Assembly: GCA_026707905.1 (NCBI GenBank)
Contig: JAPOVY010000007.1
Location: 1-40,408 of the forward strand
Direction: 5' to 3'
Source: Gammaproteobacteria bacterium
GTDB lineage: Bacteria > Pseudomonadota > Gammaproteobacteria > Pseudomonadales > Azotimanducaceae
DNA: 40,408 bases
The position numbers were made by a program, and so were the translations under genes. This document shows, in pieces, positions 25,955 to 34,439 of this stretch (positions within the stretch are counted from its first letter, which is position 1; each line of letters opens with the position of its first letter). The notes below the pieces were generated by a model that did not search any database, was not told the DNA's origin, and saw only the letters and a program-made list of their open reading frames with translations.

Positions 25955-27165
25955 AAGCCAAGGTTGCTCTACTAGGTTGCGGTAACCCCGCCCAAAAATG
26001 GCATTTACCTACCCTGAGCGAACTTGCTAAAAAAGGGGATATCGAGTTCGTCGCCCTGTGCGACATGGTCGAAGATATCGCGGCTGCCAGCGGCGCACAG
26101 TATGGGATACCGTACTACACTAGTATCGACGAAATGCTTGACCGTCACAAGGACATCCTCGTGGTCGATATCGTGACAGGTGATCCGACACATCATGTGC
26201 TCGCCTGTCAGCTTGCCGAACGGGGCAAGCATGTGATGGTCGAGAAGCCAATGGCTTTAACGCTAGCCTGTTGTGACCTTATCGTCGACACGTGTCGCCG
26301 AAATGGTGTGCAATTTGAAGTGGCCGAGAACTACTTCCGAATGCCGAAGCAGAGGATGATTCTGAAACTCATTGAGGAAGGGATTCTTGGCGACATCCTT
26401 CGCGTGTATTTCAGTGAACCGAAACGTCAAGTTCCATTTGAACGGCACGTCACGCCCAAAGGACTTGAGCGTCCGATATCAAGTTTTGGCCGCACATCTG
26501 GAATGTGCATGGACATGGGTGCACATCGTCTTTCGCAATTGCGTTTGTACGCGCAGAGTGAACCACAACAGATTTCCGCGATCGTCAAGAAATACCACTC
26601 TGATCCCAATCGTGTACATGAAGATTGGGCGCACGCAATGATCGAGTTCCAAAGCGGCGCAACCGGAATTTACGAGACCTCTCGTTTAGGCGAGTTGCAG
26701 AAATACTGTCAGATCACCGGTACCCTTGGAAGCATTCTCGATCACGACTACTTCGGACCCGATTTACCGCTGAGGTTGATAACCGGGGAATCATGGGATG
26801 AAATTCCGGTACATACCGAACGGCGAACTATCGACGGCGTAGACGTACTTCAACGTATCGTCGTTCATACGAAGCCCGAGCTCGTTTTCGAGAACCGGTT
26901 TCGGGACCACGCCATTGACGACTGGTCGGTAGGTCACGCTGAGGAAGTCATGAGCATCGTCAACGCTGCTTTAAACGACGAACCCGCCGAATATAGCGCC
27001 GGGGGTAGGAAAGACGTCGAAATGGCAATGGCGATTTACGAGTCTAGTCTTCAGGGTGCCGGCGCGGTACCCGTGCAACTCCCGTTGCAGGAGATGACTG
27101 GCTACGAGCGCATGGTCCATGAGGATTACGAAGCGAAATACGGTCGTCCGATCGAACGCTACTGA
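25951..27165 (+). CDS. Gfo/Idh/MocA-family oxidoreductase
   Basis: NAD(P)-dependent sugar or inositol dehydrogenase-like protein of 404 residues. The Rossmann motif ALLGCGNPAQKWH opens the chain, the cofactor/catalytic EKPMA motif (EKP-lysine) falls near residue 97-101, and the second domain carries MDMGAHRLSQL, matching the catalytic G-x-H segment. It starts with a GTG overlapping the preceding TIM-barrel stop (GTGA) and ends the six-gene run. It probably oxidises or reduces a hydroxyl of the cluster's substrate. A Gfo/Idh/MocA enzyme here replaces the 6-phosphogluconate-dehydrogenase-type LtnD that accompanies OtnK in characterised pathways. Confidence 0.87.
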   Translation: MKAKVALLGCGNPAQKWHLPTLSELAKKGDIEFVALCDMVEDIAAASGAQYGIPYYTSIDEMLDRHKDILVVDIVTGDPTHHVLACQLAERGKHVMVEKPMALTLACCDLIVDTCRRNGVQFEVAENYFRMPKQRMILKLIEEGILGDILRVYFSEPKRQVPFERHVTPKGLERPISSFGRTSGMCMDMGAHRLSQLRLYAQSEPQQISAIVKKYHSDPNRVHEDWAHAMIEFQSGATGIYETSRLGELQKYCQITGTLGSILDHDYFGPDLPLRLITGESWDEIPVHTERRTIDGVDVLQRIVVHTKPELVFENRFRDHAIDDWSVGHAEEVMSIVNAALNDEPAEYSAGGRKDVEMAMAIYESSLQGAGAVPVQLPLQEMTGYERMVHEDYEAKYGRPIERY

Positions 27166-27205
27166 ATTCACTTTACTTGGTCGTTCGGATACCCGCGCTG
27201 CTCAA

Positions 27206-27244
27206 CGCTTTCTAGTGTATCGACCTCACTAGGCGTCGAAAGCG
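27206..27244. terminator. Imperfect hairpin between convergent genes
   Basis: CGCTTTC at 27206-27212 pairs with GAAAGCG at 27238-27244, and the inner TAGTG (27213-27217) pairs with CACTA (27227-27231), with an unpaired stretch on the right arm. It lies between the converging oxidoreductase and sulfatase genes. No U-run follows, so it is only a possible bidirectional terminator. Confidence 0.35.
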
Positions 27245-27265
27245 ATTCGGATTCAGTATCTTCCG

Positions 27266-28759
27266 TTAGGCCGCTTGTTCGATCGCTTTCCAACCACCAC
27301 GGTTCGGATTCGCTTTTAAGGTTGCTTGGTATTTCTGGACTTTCTCGTGATCAAGCCGATCGAGAAGACCATTCAGATGGCTTTCAGTCAGATCTTTTCG
27401 GACACCTTCGAACGCTGGATCATCAACAAGATTCTTGAGTTCTTCAGGATCTGAAGCCATGTCGTAGAGCTCTAACGGTTCGCGAGTTAGCGAATCAACT
27501 GTCAACTTGTGCTGATCACTACGCACCATCGTAAACAGGCGCACTTCGCTGAACGCTACGTCTTTACCTACATGGGCATCCTCGGCGGCGGCTCCGTTCG
27601 CAATCTTGCTCACTAACGAGGATCTCAATTCCCCACCATCCAATGTCGCCGCGCCGGTGATTTCTAACATCGTTTCGACGACGTCGAGGTGATCGGTCAG
27701 TGCGGACGTTCGCCAACCAGTGACGCCTCCGGGTGGTCGTATGCATAGCGGGACCGTAAGTGCCCCCTCGTAGAAAAGTGCTTTATTTCGACACCGGTGA
27801 TCACCCAACATTTCGCCATGATCTGACGTGTAGATCACCCATGTATCGTCTTTCACACCCTTTCTCTCAAGTGCACCCAACACCAATCCAATGCCGCGGT
27901 CGATATGGGTGACCTTGGCATAGTAGTAAAGGCGCATAAGCCGATCCTGGCTTGGTGTCATATGCGCTAGACCGCCGTTTTTCCGGCTGCGCTCCACCTG
28001 TCGAGAAACTGGTCCTTCGCTTGGCGCGACGATAGACAACGGCATATCCTCTGGATCGTAAAGCGCGCGATCAGCCGAACTTGAATCAAACGGATTGTGA
28101 GGACCGGGAAACATGACCTGTAAATAGAACGGCTTTTCATCGTCGTAATCTTCGATCCACTCAACTGCCTTGATAGCGGTATACATATCCAAGCTCTGCT
28201 CGTCTGGCAATGGGCTCGGAGGCGTTTCCCAAGGCAATAGGGTTCCTTGATTCTCCCCTCGGACGATCAGACGCATGTAATCTCGAAACGGCTCTAAGGT
28301 CCCTTGCTTCCGCAAAAAGTCCGTGTAGTAACAGTCCGCGACGGCGTAAGCCATGATGTCCCGCAATTCGTGCGTGTCATCGAAACCCCATGCACGCATC
28401 TTGTGTGCGTGGTCTCGCGAATGGCCGTCGCCTGGTGTACGAACATGTAGATGGACTTTACCAACCTGCGCGGTTCGGTAACCGGCATCCCGGATATTTC
28501 GTACATGATTGGGCTGAAGCGGATCGCCGTCTACATTGTTGGACCACATGCCGTGCTCGCATGGGTGTTTCCCGGACATGATGGACATTCTGGCTGGCAT
28601 GCAAACAGGCGAATTCGTGATGCATCGACTGAAACTAACGCTTTCGCCGGCCAAGCGATCGAGATTTGGCGTTTTGACGACCGGATTACCGGCAAAACCG
28701 ACGACATCCCCTCTTTGCTGATCCGGGAATATGAAAACGATATTGGGTTTAGCGCTCAT
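27266..28759 (-). CDS. Sulfatase (Cys-type, cytoplasmic)
   Basis: Type I sulfatase/alkaline-phosphatase superfamily enzyme, 497 residues, hydrolysing a sulfate ester. The formylglycine site is Cys53 in CMPAR, within NSPVCMPARMSIMSGKH; metal ligands include Asp13 in FPDQQRGD and the SDHGEMLGDH motif. It therefore needs a formylglycine-generating enzyme or anSME, neither of which is in the window. There is no signal peptide; the chain opens directly with the first beta strand, so it should act in the cytoplasm on a small imported substrate, unlike exported polysaccharide sulfatases. A PhyH-type oxygenase lies 41 bases upstream on the same strand. A close paralogue is at 32717-34195. Confidence 0.92.
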   Translation of the reverse strand: MSAKPNIVFIFPDQQRGDVVGFAGNPVVKTPNLDRLAGESVSFSRCITNSPVCMPARMSIMSGKHPCEHGMWSNNVDGDPLQPNHVRNIRDAGYRTAQVGKVHLHVRTPGDGHSRDHAHKMRAWGFDDTHELRDIMAYAVADCYYTDFLRKQGTLEPFRDYMRLIVRGENQGTLLPWETPPSPLPDEQSLDMYTAIKAVEWIEDYDDEKPFYLQVMFPGPHNPFDSSSADRALYDPEDMPLSIVAPSEGPVSRQVERSRKNGGLAHMTPSQDRLMRLYYYAKVTHIDRGIGLVLGALERKGVKDDTWVIYTSDHGEMLGDHRCRNKALFYEGALTVPLCIRPPGGVTGWRTSALTDHLDVVETMLEITGAATLDGGELRSSLVSKIANGAAAEDAHVGKDVAFSEVRLFTMVRSDQHKLTVDSLTREPLELYDMASDPEELKNLVDDPAFEGVRKDLTESHLNGLLDRLDHEKVQKYQATLKANPNRGGWKAIEQAA

Positions 28760-28800
28760 ACCGATTACACCGCTTGCTTACGACCCAAGTTGCTGATTGA

Positions 28801-29823
28801 CTATGCCAAGAAGTACTTGTTTTCTAGCGTGCGTTGATTCTCGTAGATTGATCCCTGATTGGAAGCCGCGGGGAGTGGCATACGTACGGGAACATCCTCC
28901 ATGCGAGCGTTCAACGTGGCTTCACCATGCATGATCATTTCGTCGAACTCATCCAAATCGTTGATCCCCATGAGCGGCCACGCATCGCAGGCCGCGTACA
29001 CGTAAAACAAGATTCTTCGCGCTCTTGTCGATCGATTGACGGCCGAACCGTGAACTAAACGAGCATGATGTACGGTGATCGAGCCTGCGGTAGCGTGTAA
29101 TTCCCTCGCTCCTGAGACATCCAGACCTTCGCGCTTAACGTCGATCGCTCCACAAAATAAACCCTGACTATGGTGGTTGTAAATCGGACCTTTATGGCTA
29201 CCAGGTAACACCAAGAGCGGACCATTGTCGGGACCCATGTCATCTAGCAGCATTCCCACTGCTAACACATCTTGATTGGTATGTGGGTAAAACGCCCAAT
29301 CCTGATGCCATTCCACAGCCGCACCATCGCCAGCGAGTTTTAAATTGACCTTACCCCCTGTCCTCAGCCGAATATCGTCTCCAATCAATTCGCTAAGAAC
29401 GGCCATGAGCGGAGGATGTGCGGCGATCGATTGATAGAAGGGATGCGCAAAGTACGGGTGTTTAATCCTTCTCACCAACGGCTTCTCCGGTGTATGAGAT
29501 GGATCCAGGTCAAGAGTAGAGGTATGCTCAGTTGTGTCGCGTGCTTGTCCGACAAGGTCATCGGTCACTCGCCGAAGTTCATTTAGTGTTGCAACGTCAA
29601 TCACATCCTGAATGACGACGTAGCCGTCGGTTTCGTACTTCTCTCTCTGACGTTCTCTGATCAATGGCAGATCCTCAACGCTGAGATATGGACGGACCGC
29701 GGTCGGTCTACACGAGTTTTTCGACCCACCCGTTTCTCTGCGATTGCATTCTACGACTGAGAAACAGAATGCGGTGTTGGCCTGTCTGACGCAATGTATT
29801 CTTAAATTCCGGATCCAGGCCAC
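28801..29823 (-). CDS. Phytanoyl-CoA dioxygenase family protein
   Basis: PhyH-type Fe(II)/2-oxoglutarate oxygenase. The facial triad is visible as VEWHQDWAFYPH (His and Asp) and the distal His in RLVHGSAVNRS, with an arginine in RARRILFY for 2OG. The longest frame starts at a GTG at 29823 and gives 340 residues, but the first ~50 do not resemble the family. A TTG at 29664, giving a chain that begins just before RERQREKYETDGYVV, matches usual PhyH starts better. It precedes the sulfatase by 41 bases and is probably co-transcribed with it, suggesting that both act on one compound. Confidence 0.82.
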   Translation of the reverse strand: MAWIRNLRIHCVRQANTAFCFSVVECNRRETGGSKNSCRPTAVRPYLSVEDLPLIRERQREKYETDGYVVIQDVIDVATLNELRRVTDDLVGQARDTTEHTSTLDLDPSHTPEKPLVRRIKHPYFAHPFYQSIAAHPPLMAVLSELIGDDIRLRTGGKVNLKLAGDGAAVEWHQDWAFYPHTNQDVLAVGMLLDDMGPDNGPLLVLPGSHKGPIYNHHSQGLFCGAIDVKREGLDVSGARELHATAGSITVHHARLVHGSAVNRSTRARRILFYVYAACDAWPLMGINDLDEFDEMIMHGEATLNARMEDVPVRMPLPAASNQGSIYENQRTLENKYFLA

Positions 29824-29939
29824 ATCTTAGGACCCCACATCGTGCTTAATCCCAAAGACCGTCGTCATCTGGATTAGCGACAAAAGGATCCCGTAATTCT
29901 TCGGATTACAATCGCCGCCCCTCGTTTCCAGGCGACAAG

Positions 29940-31328
29940 ATGCTCCTGCGCGACGACGAATTCCGCGTACTCGGTCCCTGGCCCGCGCGAATGACCCATG
30001 CCACAAGCGGTCGACATCGCGACATTGACCAGGGAACCCTTCTGGTACCGACCAGCCGTGAACGAAGCGAGAGTCCGGCACTGGCATTACCATTCATTCG
30101 GCTCCGTGCGAAGCGAGATTACGGCTTGCCCCCGCTGATCGTGCTGGCAGGTGGACCGGGCGTCGCAGCCATCGGCGCATTCGAAAGGAATTTCTTCGAC
30201 CACGCAGAGCGACTATCCGAGGTTTGCGACGTGCTGACCTTCGACCAGCGCGGGTGTCAGCGCGCTCTTCCAGATCTCTCCAATCCGTGGTCACCAAACT
30301 ACAAACTCGATTCACCACTGGACCGAGACGGATTCCTTGAAGCGCACCGTGAAAATGCGAAGCAGCTGGCGACACACTATTTCGAAGCCGGTGTGAACCT
30401 TAATGACTTTAACACCATCGAAAGCTCACACGATGTCGACGACCTGCGTCGGGCTCTCGGGTACGAGACCATTAACCTGCATGGCGCTAGTTATGGATCG
30501 CACCTAGGTTTGACAGTACTTCGCGAGCACGGTGATCACGTCTCACGAGCGATTCTGTGTATCGTGGAAGGACTCAACGACACCCACAAACTACCTTCGA
30601 ATACGGATCGTCACTTTCGCCATCTCGCCGACCTCGCCAAGGAAGATTCAGCCCTTGAAGGAGAGTTCGGTGATCTCTACGCGGAACTCGCAACCGTCCT
30701 CGAAGACTTCGAACGGACGCCAGAATCGATCGAGGTATCAGGACACAATCAATCCGTACCAATCGGGAAATTCGCGCTGCAGCTCATGCTGGGTAGCGCG
30801 CTTGGTAGCGTTCGCGCGATCAAGGGTTTGCCAACGCTGACTCGGCAGCTTGCCCAACGCGACCTCAGCGCGTCTTCGAGTCGACTAGCCCGTTGGGTCA
30901 CGGCTCCCGGTATGCACGGCATGATGCTCGCAATGGACTTCGCGTCCGGCGCAACCTCGGAACGGATGCGAAGGATCGAATCCGAACGGGGTCAAGCACT
31001 ACTCAACGACAGTTTTAACCTGCCGTTTCCCTTCAACGGTGACGTGCTCGGCGTCAACGATCTTGGCGACGATTTTCGAAAGCCAGTCATCACAGACACG
31101 CCAACCTTATTCTGCGCGGGTACTCTCGACGGACGCACACCTATCTCCAACGCCGAGGCCGTACGAACGGGCTTCGCAGAATCGCAGCTCGTCGTAGTCG
31201 AAGGCGCGTCGCACCAGGTGCCGGATGTGCTGATTGAACCAGAGACTCGGTTTTTGCTCGGCCGAGACATCGGCACAGCGCGATTGAGCGTGCCATTCGT
31301 CTTCGATCCTCTTTCAGAGACGCCTTAA
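29940..31328 (+). CDS. Alpha/beta hydrolase, proline-iminopeptidase/TAP-like
   Basis: A 462-residue alpha/beta hydrolase close to peptidase family S33 (prolyl aminopeptidase, tripeptidyl aminopeptidase). Supporting parts are the oxyanion segment VLAGGPGV, FDQRGCQRA (compare DQRG-S in iminopeptidases), the nucleophile elbow GASYGSHLG, the acid region GTLDGRTP and the His in GASHQVPDV. It has no obvious signal peptide and appears richer in G and C than the genes around it, hinting at separate acquisition. It starts at an ATG 116 bases from the divergent oxygenase. With the Yej-type peptide transporter nearby, a role in trimming imported peptides is conceivable; esterase activity is equally possible. 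Confidence 0.8.
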   Translation: MLLRDDEFRVLGPWPARMTHATSGRHRDIDQGTLLVPTSRERSESPALALPFIRLRAKRDYGLPPLIVLAGGPGVAAIGAFERNFFDHAERLSEVCDVLTFDQRGCQRALPDLSNPWSPNYKLDSPLDRDGFLEAHRENAKQLATHYFEAGVNLNDFNTIESSHDVDDLRRALGYETINLHGASYGSHLGLTVLREHGDHVSRAILCIVEGLNDTHKLPSNTDRHFRHLADLAKEDSALEGEFGDLYAELATVLEDFERTPESIEVSGHNQSVPIGKFALQLMLGSALGSVRAIKGLPTLTRQLAQRDLSASSSRLARWVTAPGMHGMMLAMDFASGATSERMRRIESERGQALLNDSFNLPFPFNGDVLGVNDLGDDFRKPVITDTPTLFCAGTLDGRTPISNAEAVRTGFAESQLVVVEGASHQVPDVLIEPETRFLLGRDIGTARLSVPFVFDPLSETP

Positions 31329-31662
31329 CTGATCCTAGGACTTTTCTGGCAGCCACGCTCAGGAGTCGCGTCGACTGCAATGTTTCAGAGGATTCCCAGA
31401 GTCACCTTCGCTAGACTAGGCCTGGCCACGCTCGTCGCACATGCAAAAGCCTCGCGCATCAGCGAGGCCTTATGTTGGATTTCGAGGTAGCCGCCACCTG
31501 ATCGCGGAGCACAGGTCATAACATACCGTCCTAAAGCAACGATCAGCAATGACCGATCGACGTCGCGAATATCACCAAGTTCGATCTGCAGGACGACCGT
31601 AAATTCGCGATGCTATTCTGCGAGTTTGTCAGTCGTCGATGGTGGCAGAGGAATACGGGTTA
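31329..31662. other. Gap downstream of the S33-like hydrolase
   Basis: No gene was found on either strand in these ~330 bases. The only clear element is the hairpin at 31449-31468. The composition shifts to more A and T towards the right, where the small hypothetical ORFs begin. Confidence 0.4.
31449..31468. terminator. Hairpin downstream of the hydrolase gene
   Basis: GCCTCGC (31449-31455) pairs perfectly with GCGAGGC (31462-31468) around a 6-base loop, about 120 bases after the hydrolase stop. On the minus strand it is followed by TTTT, so it may terminate the small minus-strand genes; on the plus strand the tail is a poor U-run. Confidence 0.5.
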
Positions 31663-31794
31663 TCAGGTGAGCAGCCAAAGAACCAGTCCAGCAATCAAGA
31701 CAAGTACTGTTATCGTGCATAGCGCGTTTACGAGAATAGCAAGAAATAGATTCTCCATCACGAGTTTGGCATTAAATTTCCAAAATGAATCCAT
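31663..31794 (-). CDS. Putative small single-span membrane protein
   Basis: A 43-residue ORF starting at ATG (31794): a short polar N-terminus (MDSFWKFNAKLVMEN) followed by a continuous hydrophobic span, LFLAILVNALCTITVLVL and IAGLVLWLLT, ending right after the membrane segment. An in-frame TTG at 31827 would add 11 basic/amphipathic residues. It lies about 76 bases downstream of the 92-residue ORF on the same strand, and the coding frame extends upstream almost to that ORF's stop. No family was recognised; a holin-like, toxin or regulatory micropeptide are all possible. The hydrophobic pattern argues against chance, but there is no other support. Confidence 0.35.
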   Translation of the reverse strand: MDSFWKFNAKLVMENLFLAILVNALCTITVLVLIAGLVLWLLT

Positions 31795-31870
31795 GCCTCT
31801 CTGAAGCAGTTTGAAGGGCTTCAACAATACCGTCCTTCCGATCTCTCCAATCTTGAACTTGCTGTTAGCC

Positions 31871-32149
31871 TCAACTGATATTTCTTAACGCATCGCATAC
31901 TGCGTCTTCTATATAGGTGCCAACGACAAGACCAGCCACTAATCCTATAGCTCCCGTGGCATCACCGAAGCGAAGGTATGTACGTATCGCTTGTTCTCTT
32001 TGGGCTTCAGTCAGATCCTCTGACAATTCGCTAAGGAGTTTTCTAATTGTTTTCCTAGCTACTGCTCTCGCAATGCCGTAACCAGTAACCACAGTAGCCG
32101 CGGTTACTACGTTTTGACATCCGCCATCATTCCAAAACCAGTCTACCAA
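31871..32149 (-). CDS. Hypothetical 92-residue protein
   Basis: Not recognised. The ORF has only a TTG as start and no clear ribosome binding site. The middle is an amphipathic, charged helix (RKTIRKLLSELSEDLTEAQ) followed by a glycine-rich hydrophobic segment (GDATGAIGLVAGLVVGTY) that could insert in or lie on a membrane. The amino-acid make-up looks protein-like. Together with the small membrane ORF downstream it may form a two-gene accessory unit in a lower-GC stretch between the hydrolase and the second sulfatase. The start is uncertain. Confidence 0.4.
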   Translation of the reverse strand: MVDWFWNDGGCQNVVTAATVVTGYGIARAVARKTIRKLLSELSEDLTEAQREQAIRTYLRFGDATGAIGLVAGLVVGTYIEDAVCDALRNIS

Positions 32150-32716
32150 ATCGTCTTAGCATCAGACATCATGTCTGCGAGTATTTCGTCATTCGTTTTG
32201 TCAGCGTGTCGGCAGGCACTGTCAGCCGCGCGTTGGCACGATACGAACAAGCAATTAAGGAAGACTAAGGATCAGTGGCGATTTATTGCGTTGCCACGTG
32301 TGGTTGAGAACAAGGTAACGACGAGAAAAATCGTCAAGGTTGATATGTCTTTGGGGTTTGGCGCGTATTGTTGCGGCGGTCAGTCGCAATCGATAGGTAA
32401 GTACTTTGGGTTTGTAGATTGTTGCGTGAGTTGGTAGGCTAATTCTTGGGTGAAGGTGGAAATTTTCGTGGTAGATGAAGTGAGGTAAGTTTTGGGTGAA
32501 TGGTCGAGCAACGCGAGACCAGAGGTGCGTAATCTCTTCTCGTCGGGCGTGCTTAGTGACGCCGTAAATTTCTTATCGATTTATGTAAGGAAAAAAGCAA
32601 CTCCAAGGTATGTAAGTAGATCTCCGATCGGTTTTACGCGCTCGATGGATTGAGATTCAACTCCGTCGACTCGAAGGTGCGACTACAAGATCCGCGAACA
32701 TTCACATTACATGCAT
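32150..32716. other. Gene-poor stretch before the second sulfatase
   Basis: No convincing gene was seen in about 567 bases. A 107-codon plus-strand frame (32114-32437) overlaps the 92-residue ORF and lacks domain-like or periodic features, so I left it out. The stretch looks richer in A and T than its surroundings and could be decayed accessory DNA. No tRNA, IS ends or long repeats were recognised. Confidence 0.4.
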
Positions 32717-34195
32717 TCAGTACTCAGGATATTCTTGGTGCAGTTTGGTGGGTATGCCGCCGTCTTGATGCAACTTGAGTTGTGGCACGTTCAGGTTCGC
32801 TAGGAGGTGACTGAAGTATTCGCTCAAGAACTGATCGCATACAACCGAATGTCGCTGTTCGTCAACAACGTTTCGGAGCTCGTTCGGATCGTCCTTCAAG
32901 TCATAGAGCTCCAGAGGTTTTCTCGTCGGTGAGTCGATGCTCATCTTGAAGCGCTCAGTACGCGCCATCGAATATAGGTTCACCTCGCTAAATACCACGT
33001 CCTTGCCGTGTTGTGCATCGCTCGCGTCTGAACCAGCCTCGATCTTTGGAAGCAACGAATGACCGTGGTCGAATTCACTCTGGTCGGCACCAGCAGTGTC
33101 AAGCAAGGTTGAGCAGATGTCATAGTGGTCTGTTAGGCTATGCACCGTCCATGACTGGGTTCCACCCGGTGGTCTCACGATCAGTGGTATCTTGAGCGCA
33201 CCTTCGTAGAACACCGACTTCTGAGCAAACAAGTGATCGCCAAGCATTTCGCCGTGGTCTGAGGTATAGACGATCCATGTGTTGTCCATCAAACCTCTTT
33301 CCCGCAAAGCTTGAAGGACAATGCCTACCGCATGGTCATCGAATGCGACCTTTGCATAGTAGTGGCTCGTAAACGTTCGACTTTGGGACTCGGTCATCCC
33401 CTTCAGCCCCCGCCGCGAGAACATCGTCTTGAGCTGGGGAGAAACGGGTTCAGCCGGAGGATCCATGATCGCTACCGGCATATCCTCCGGATCGAACATG
33501 TCCCTGTATGTTGTCGGTGCGTCAAACGGGGGATGCGGCCCCATCAGGCAGACCTGTAGATAGAACGGCCTGTCTTCCGCATAGCCTCGAATCCACTTCG
33601 ACGCCATGTTGGCGATGTAGCTGTCGATGTGCTCATCCTCTTCAAGGAGATTAGGTGGGTGTTCCCACGGGCGCATGAAACCTGTACTTTGCCCCCACCT
33701 AAAGTTGCGCGCGCAGTCCTCATAGACCTGCAACTTCCCTCGCTCAGCGAGGAAGTCTGAGTAGTAACATCGGTGGGTGGCCGAGGGGATGGTGTCCTTG
33801 ATCTCGTGAGCGAACTCGTATCCCCAGTCATGCAATCCCGAAGCATGGTCACGCGTGTGGCCGTCATCGGCTTGGTAGAGTCGGAAATGGGTCTTACCGA
33901 TCACCGCGGTGCAGTAACCGGCATCCCGAATGTTCCTCACGTGGCTCCGCCCGAAACGATCGGCCTCGTTACGGTTTCCCCATACGCCATGCTCATTGAC
34001 GTACATTCCCGTCATTAACGAAGCCCGGGCTGGCATGCACAGAGGTGAGTTCGTGATGCAGTTCCGGAAGATCACCCCTGCTGCCGCTAAGCTATCCAGG
34101 TTCGGCGTGCTCACTACTGTGTTTCCAACACATCCAAGCGCATCACCCCGGTGCTGGTCCGAGAAAATCAGGACAATGTTGGATTTGTGCTGCAC
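32717..34195 (-). CDS. Sulfatase (Cys-type, cytoplasmic), second copy
   Basis: Second type I sulfatase. I start it at the GTG at 34195, which gives 492 residues and aligns residue for residue with the start of the sulfatase at 27266-28759: Asp13 and formylglycine Cys53 (CMPAR) fall at identical positions in both. The longer frame back to 34345 adds 50 residues with no family character. Shared stretches such as HVRNIRDAGY, IYTSDHGEMLGDH and EPLELYD show the two are paralogues, though clearly diverged. No signal peptide follows from this start, so it is cytoplasmic. It stands alone on its strand, with 244 bases to the divergent yejB. Confidence 0.9.
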   Translation of the reverse strand: MQHKSNIVLIFSDQHRGDALGCVGNTVVSTPNLDSLAAAGVIFRNCITNSPLCMPARASLMTGMYVNEHGVWGNRNEADRFGRSHVRNIRDAGYCTAVIGKTHFRLYQADDGHTRDHASGLHDWGYEFAHEIKDTIPSATHRCYYSDFLAERGKLQVYEDCARNFRWGQSTGFMRPWEHPPNLLEEDEHIDSYIANMASKWIRGYAEDRPFYLQVCLMGPHPPFDAPTTYRDMFDPEDMPVAIMDPPAEPVSPQLKTMFSRRGLKGMTESQSRTFTSHYYAKVAFDDHAVGIVLQALRERGLMDNTWIVYTSDHGEMLGDHLFAQKSVFYEGALKIPLIVRPPGGTQSWTVHSLTDHYDICSTLLDTAGADQSEFDHGHSLLPKIEAGSDASDAQHGKDVVFSEVNLYSMARTERFKMSIDSPTRKPLELYDLKDDPNELRNVVDEQRHSVVCDQFLSEYFSHLLANLNVPQLKLHQDGGIPTKLHQEYPEY

Positions 34196-34439
34196 CGTTC
34201 GACTGTGACCAAGTGAATGGCAGGAACCGCAATGGTAGCGAGGTTCGAATTTCACATCGGTCGCGAAACCTAAAGGCTGCGTACGATCCTTCCCGTCAGT
34301 TATCCTTCGCGAGCAATTCGCGGGTGCTCCGGACTCTCGCGCCAAAAGTTACGAACGCTTAGCGAGATGTCGACCTTACGCAGCTCTTTAGACTTCAGCA
34401 GTTTGGAACAGCTACAGTTCTGCCACGGCCAAGTGAACC

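Noticed and set aside
28451-28837. 128-codon plus-strand ORF overlapping the sulfatase and oxygenase ends
   Set aside because: It lies antisense to the well-supported sulfatase N-terminus including its CMPAR site; its sequence has no domain-like features and is best explained as a shadow frame.
32114-32437. 107-codon plus-strand ORF
   Set aside because: It overlaps the more protein-like 92-residue minus-strand ORF, has no recognisable family, and its composition looks like random translation of A/T-rich DNA.
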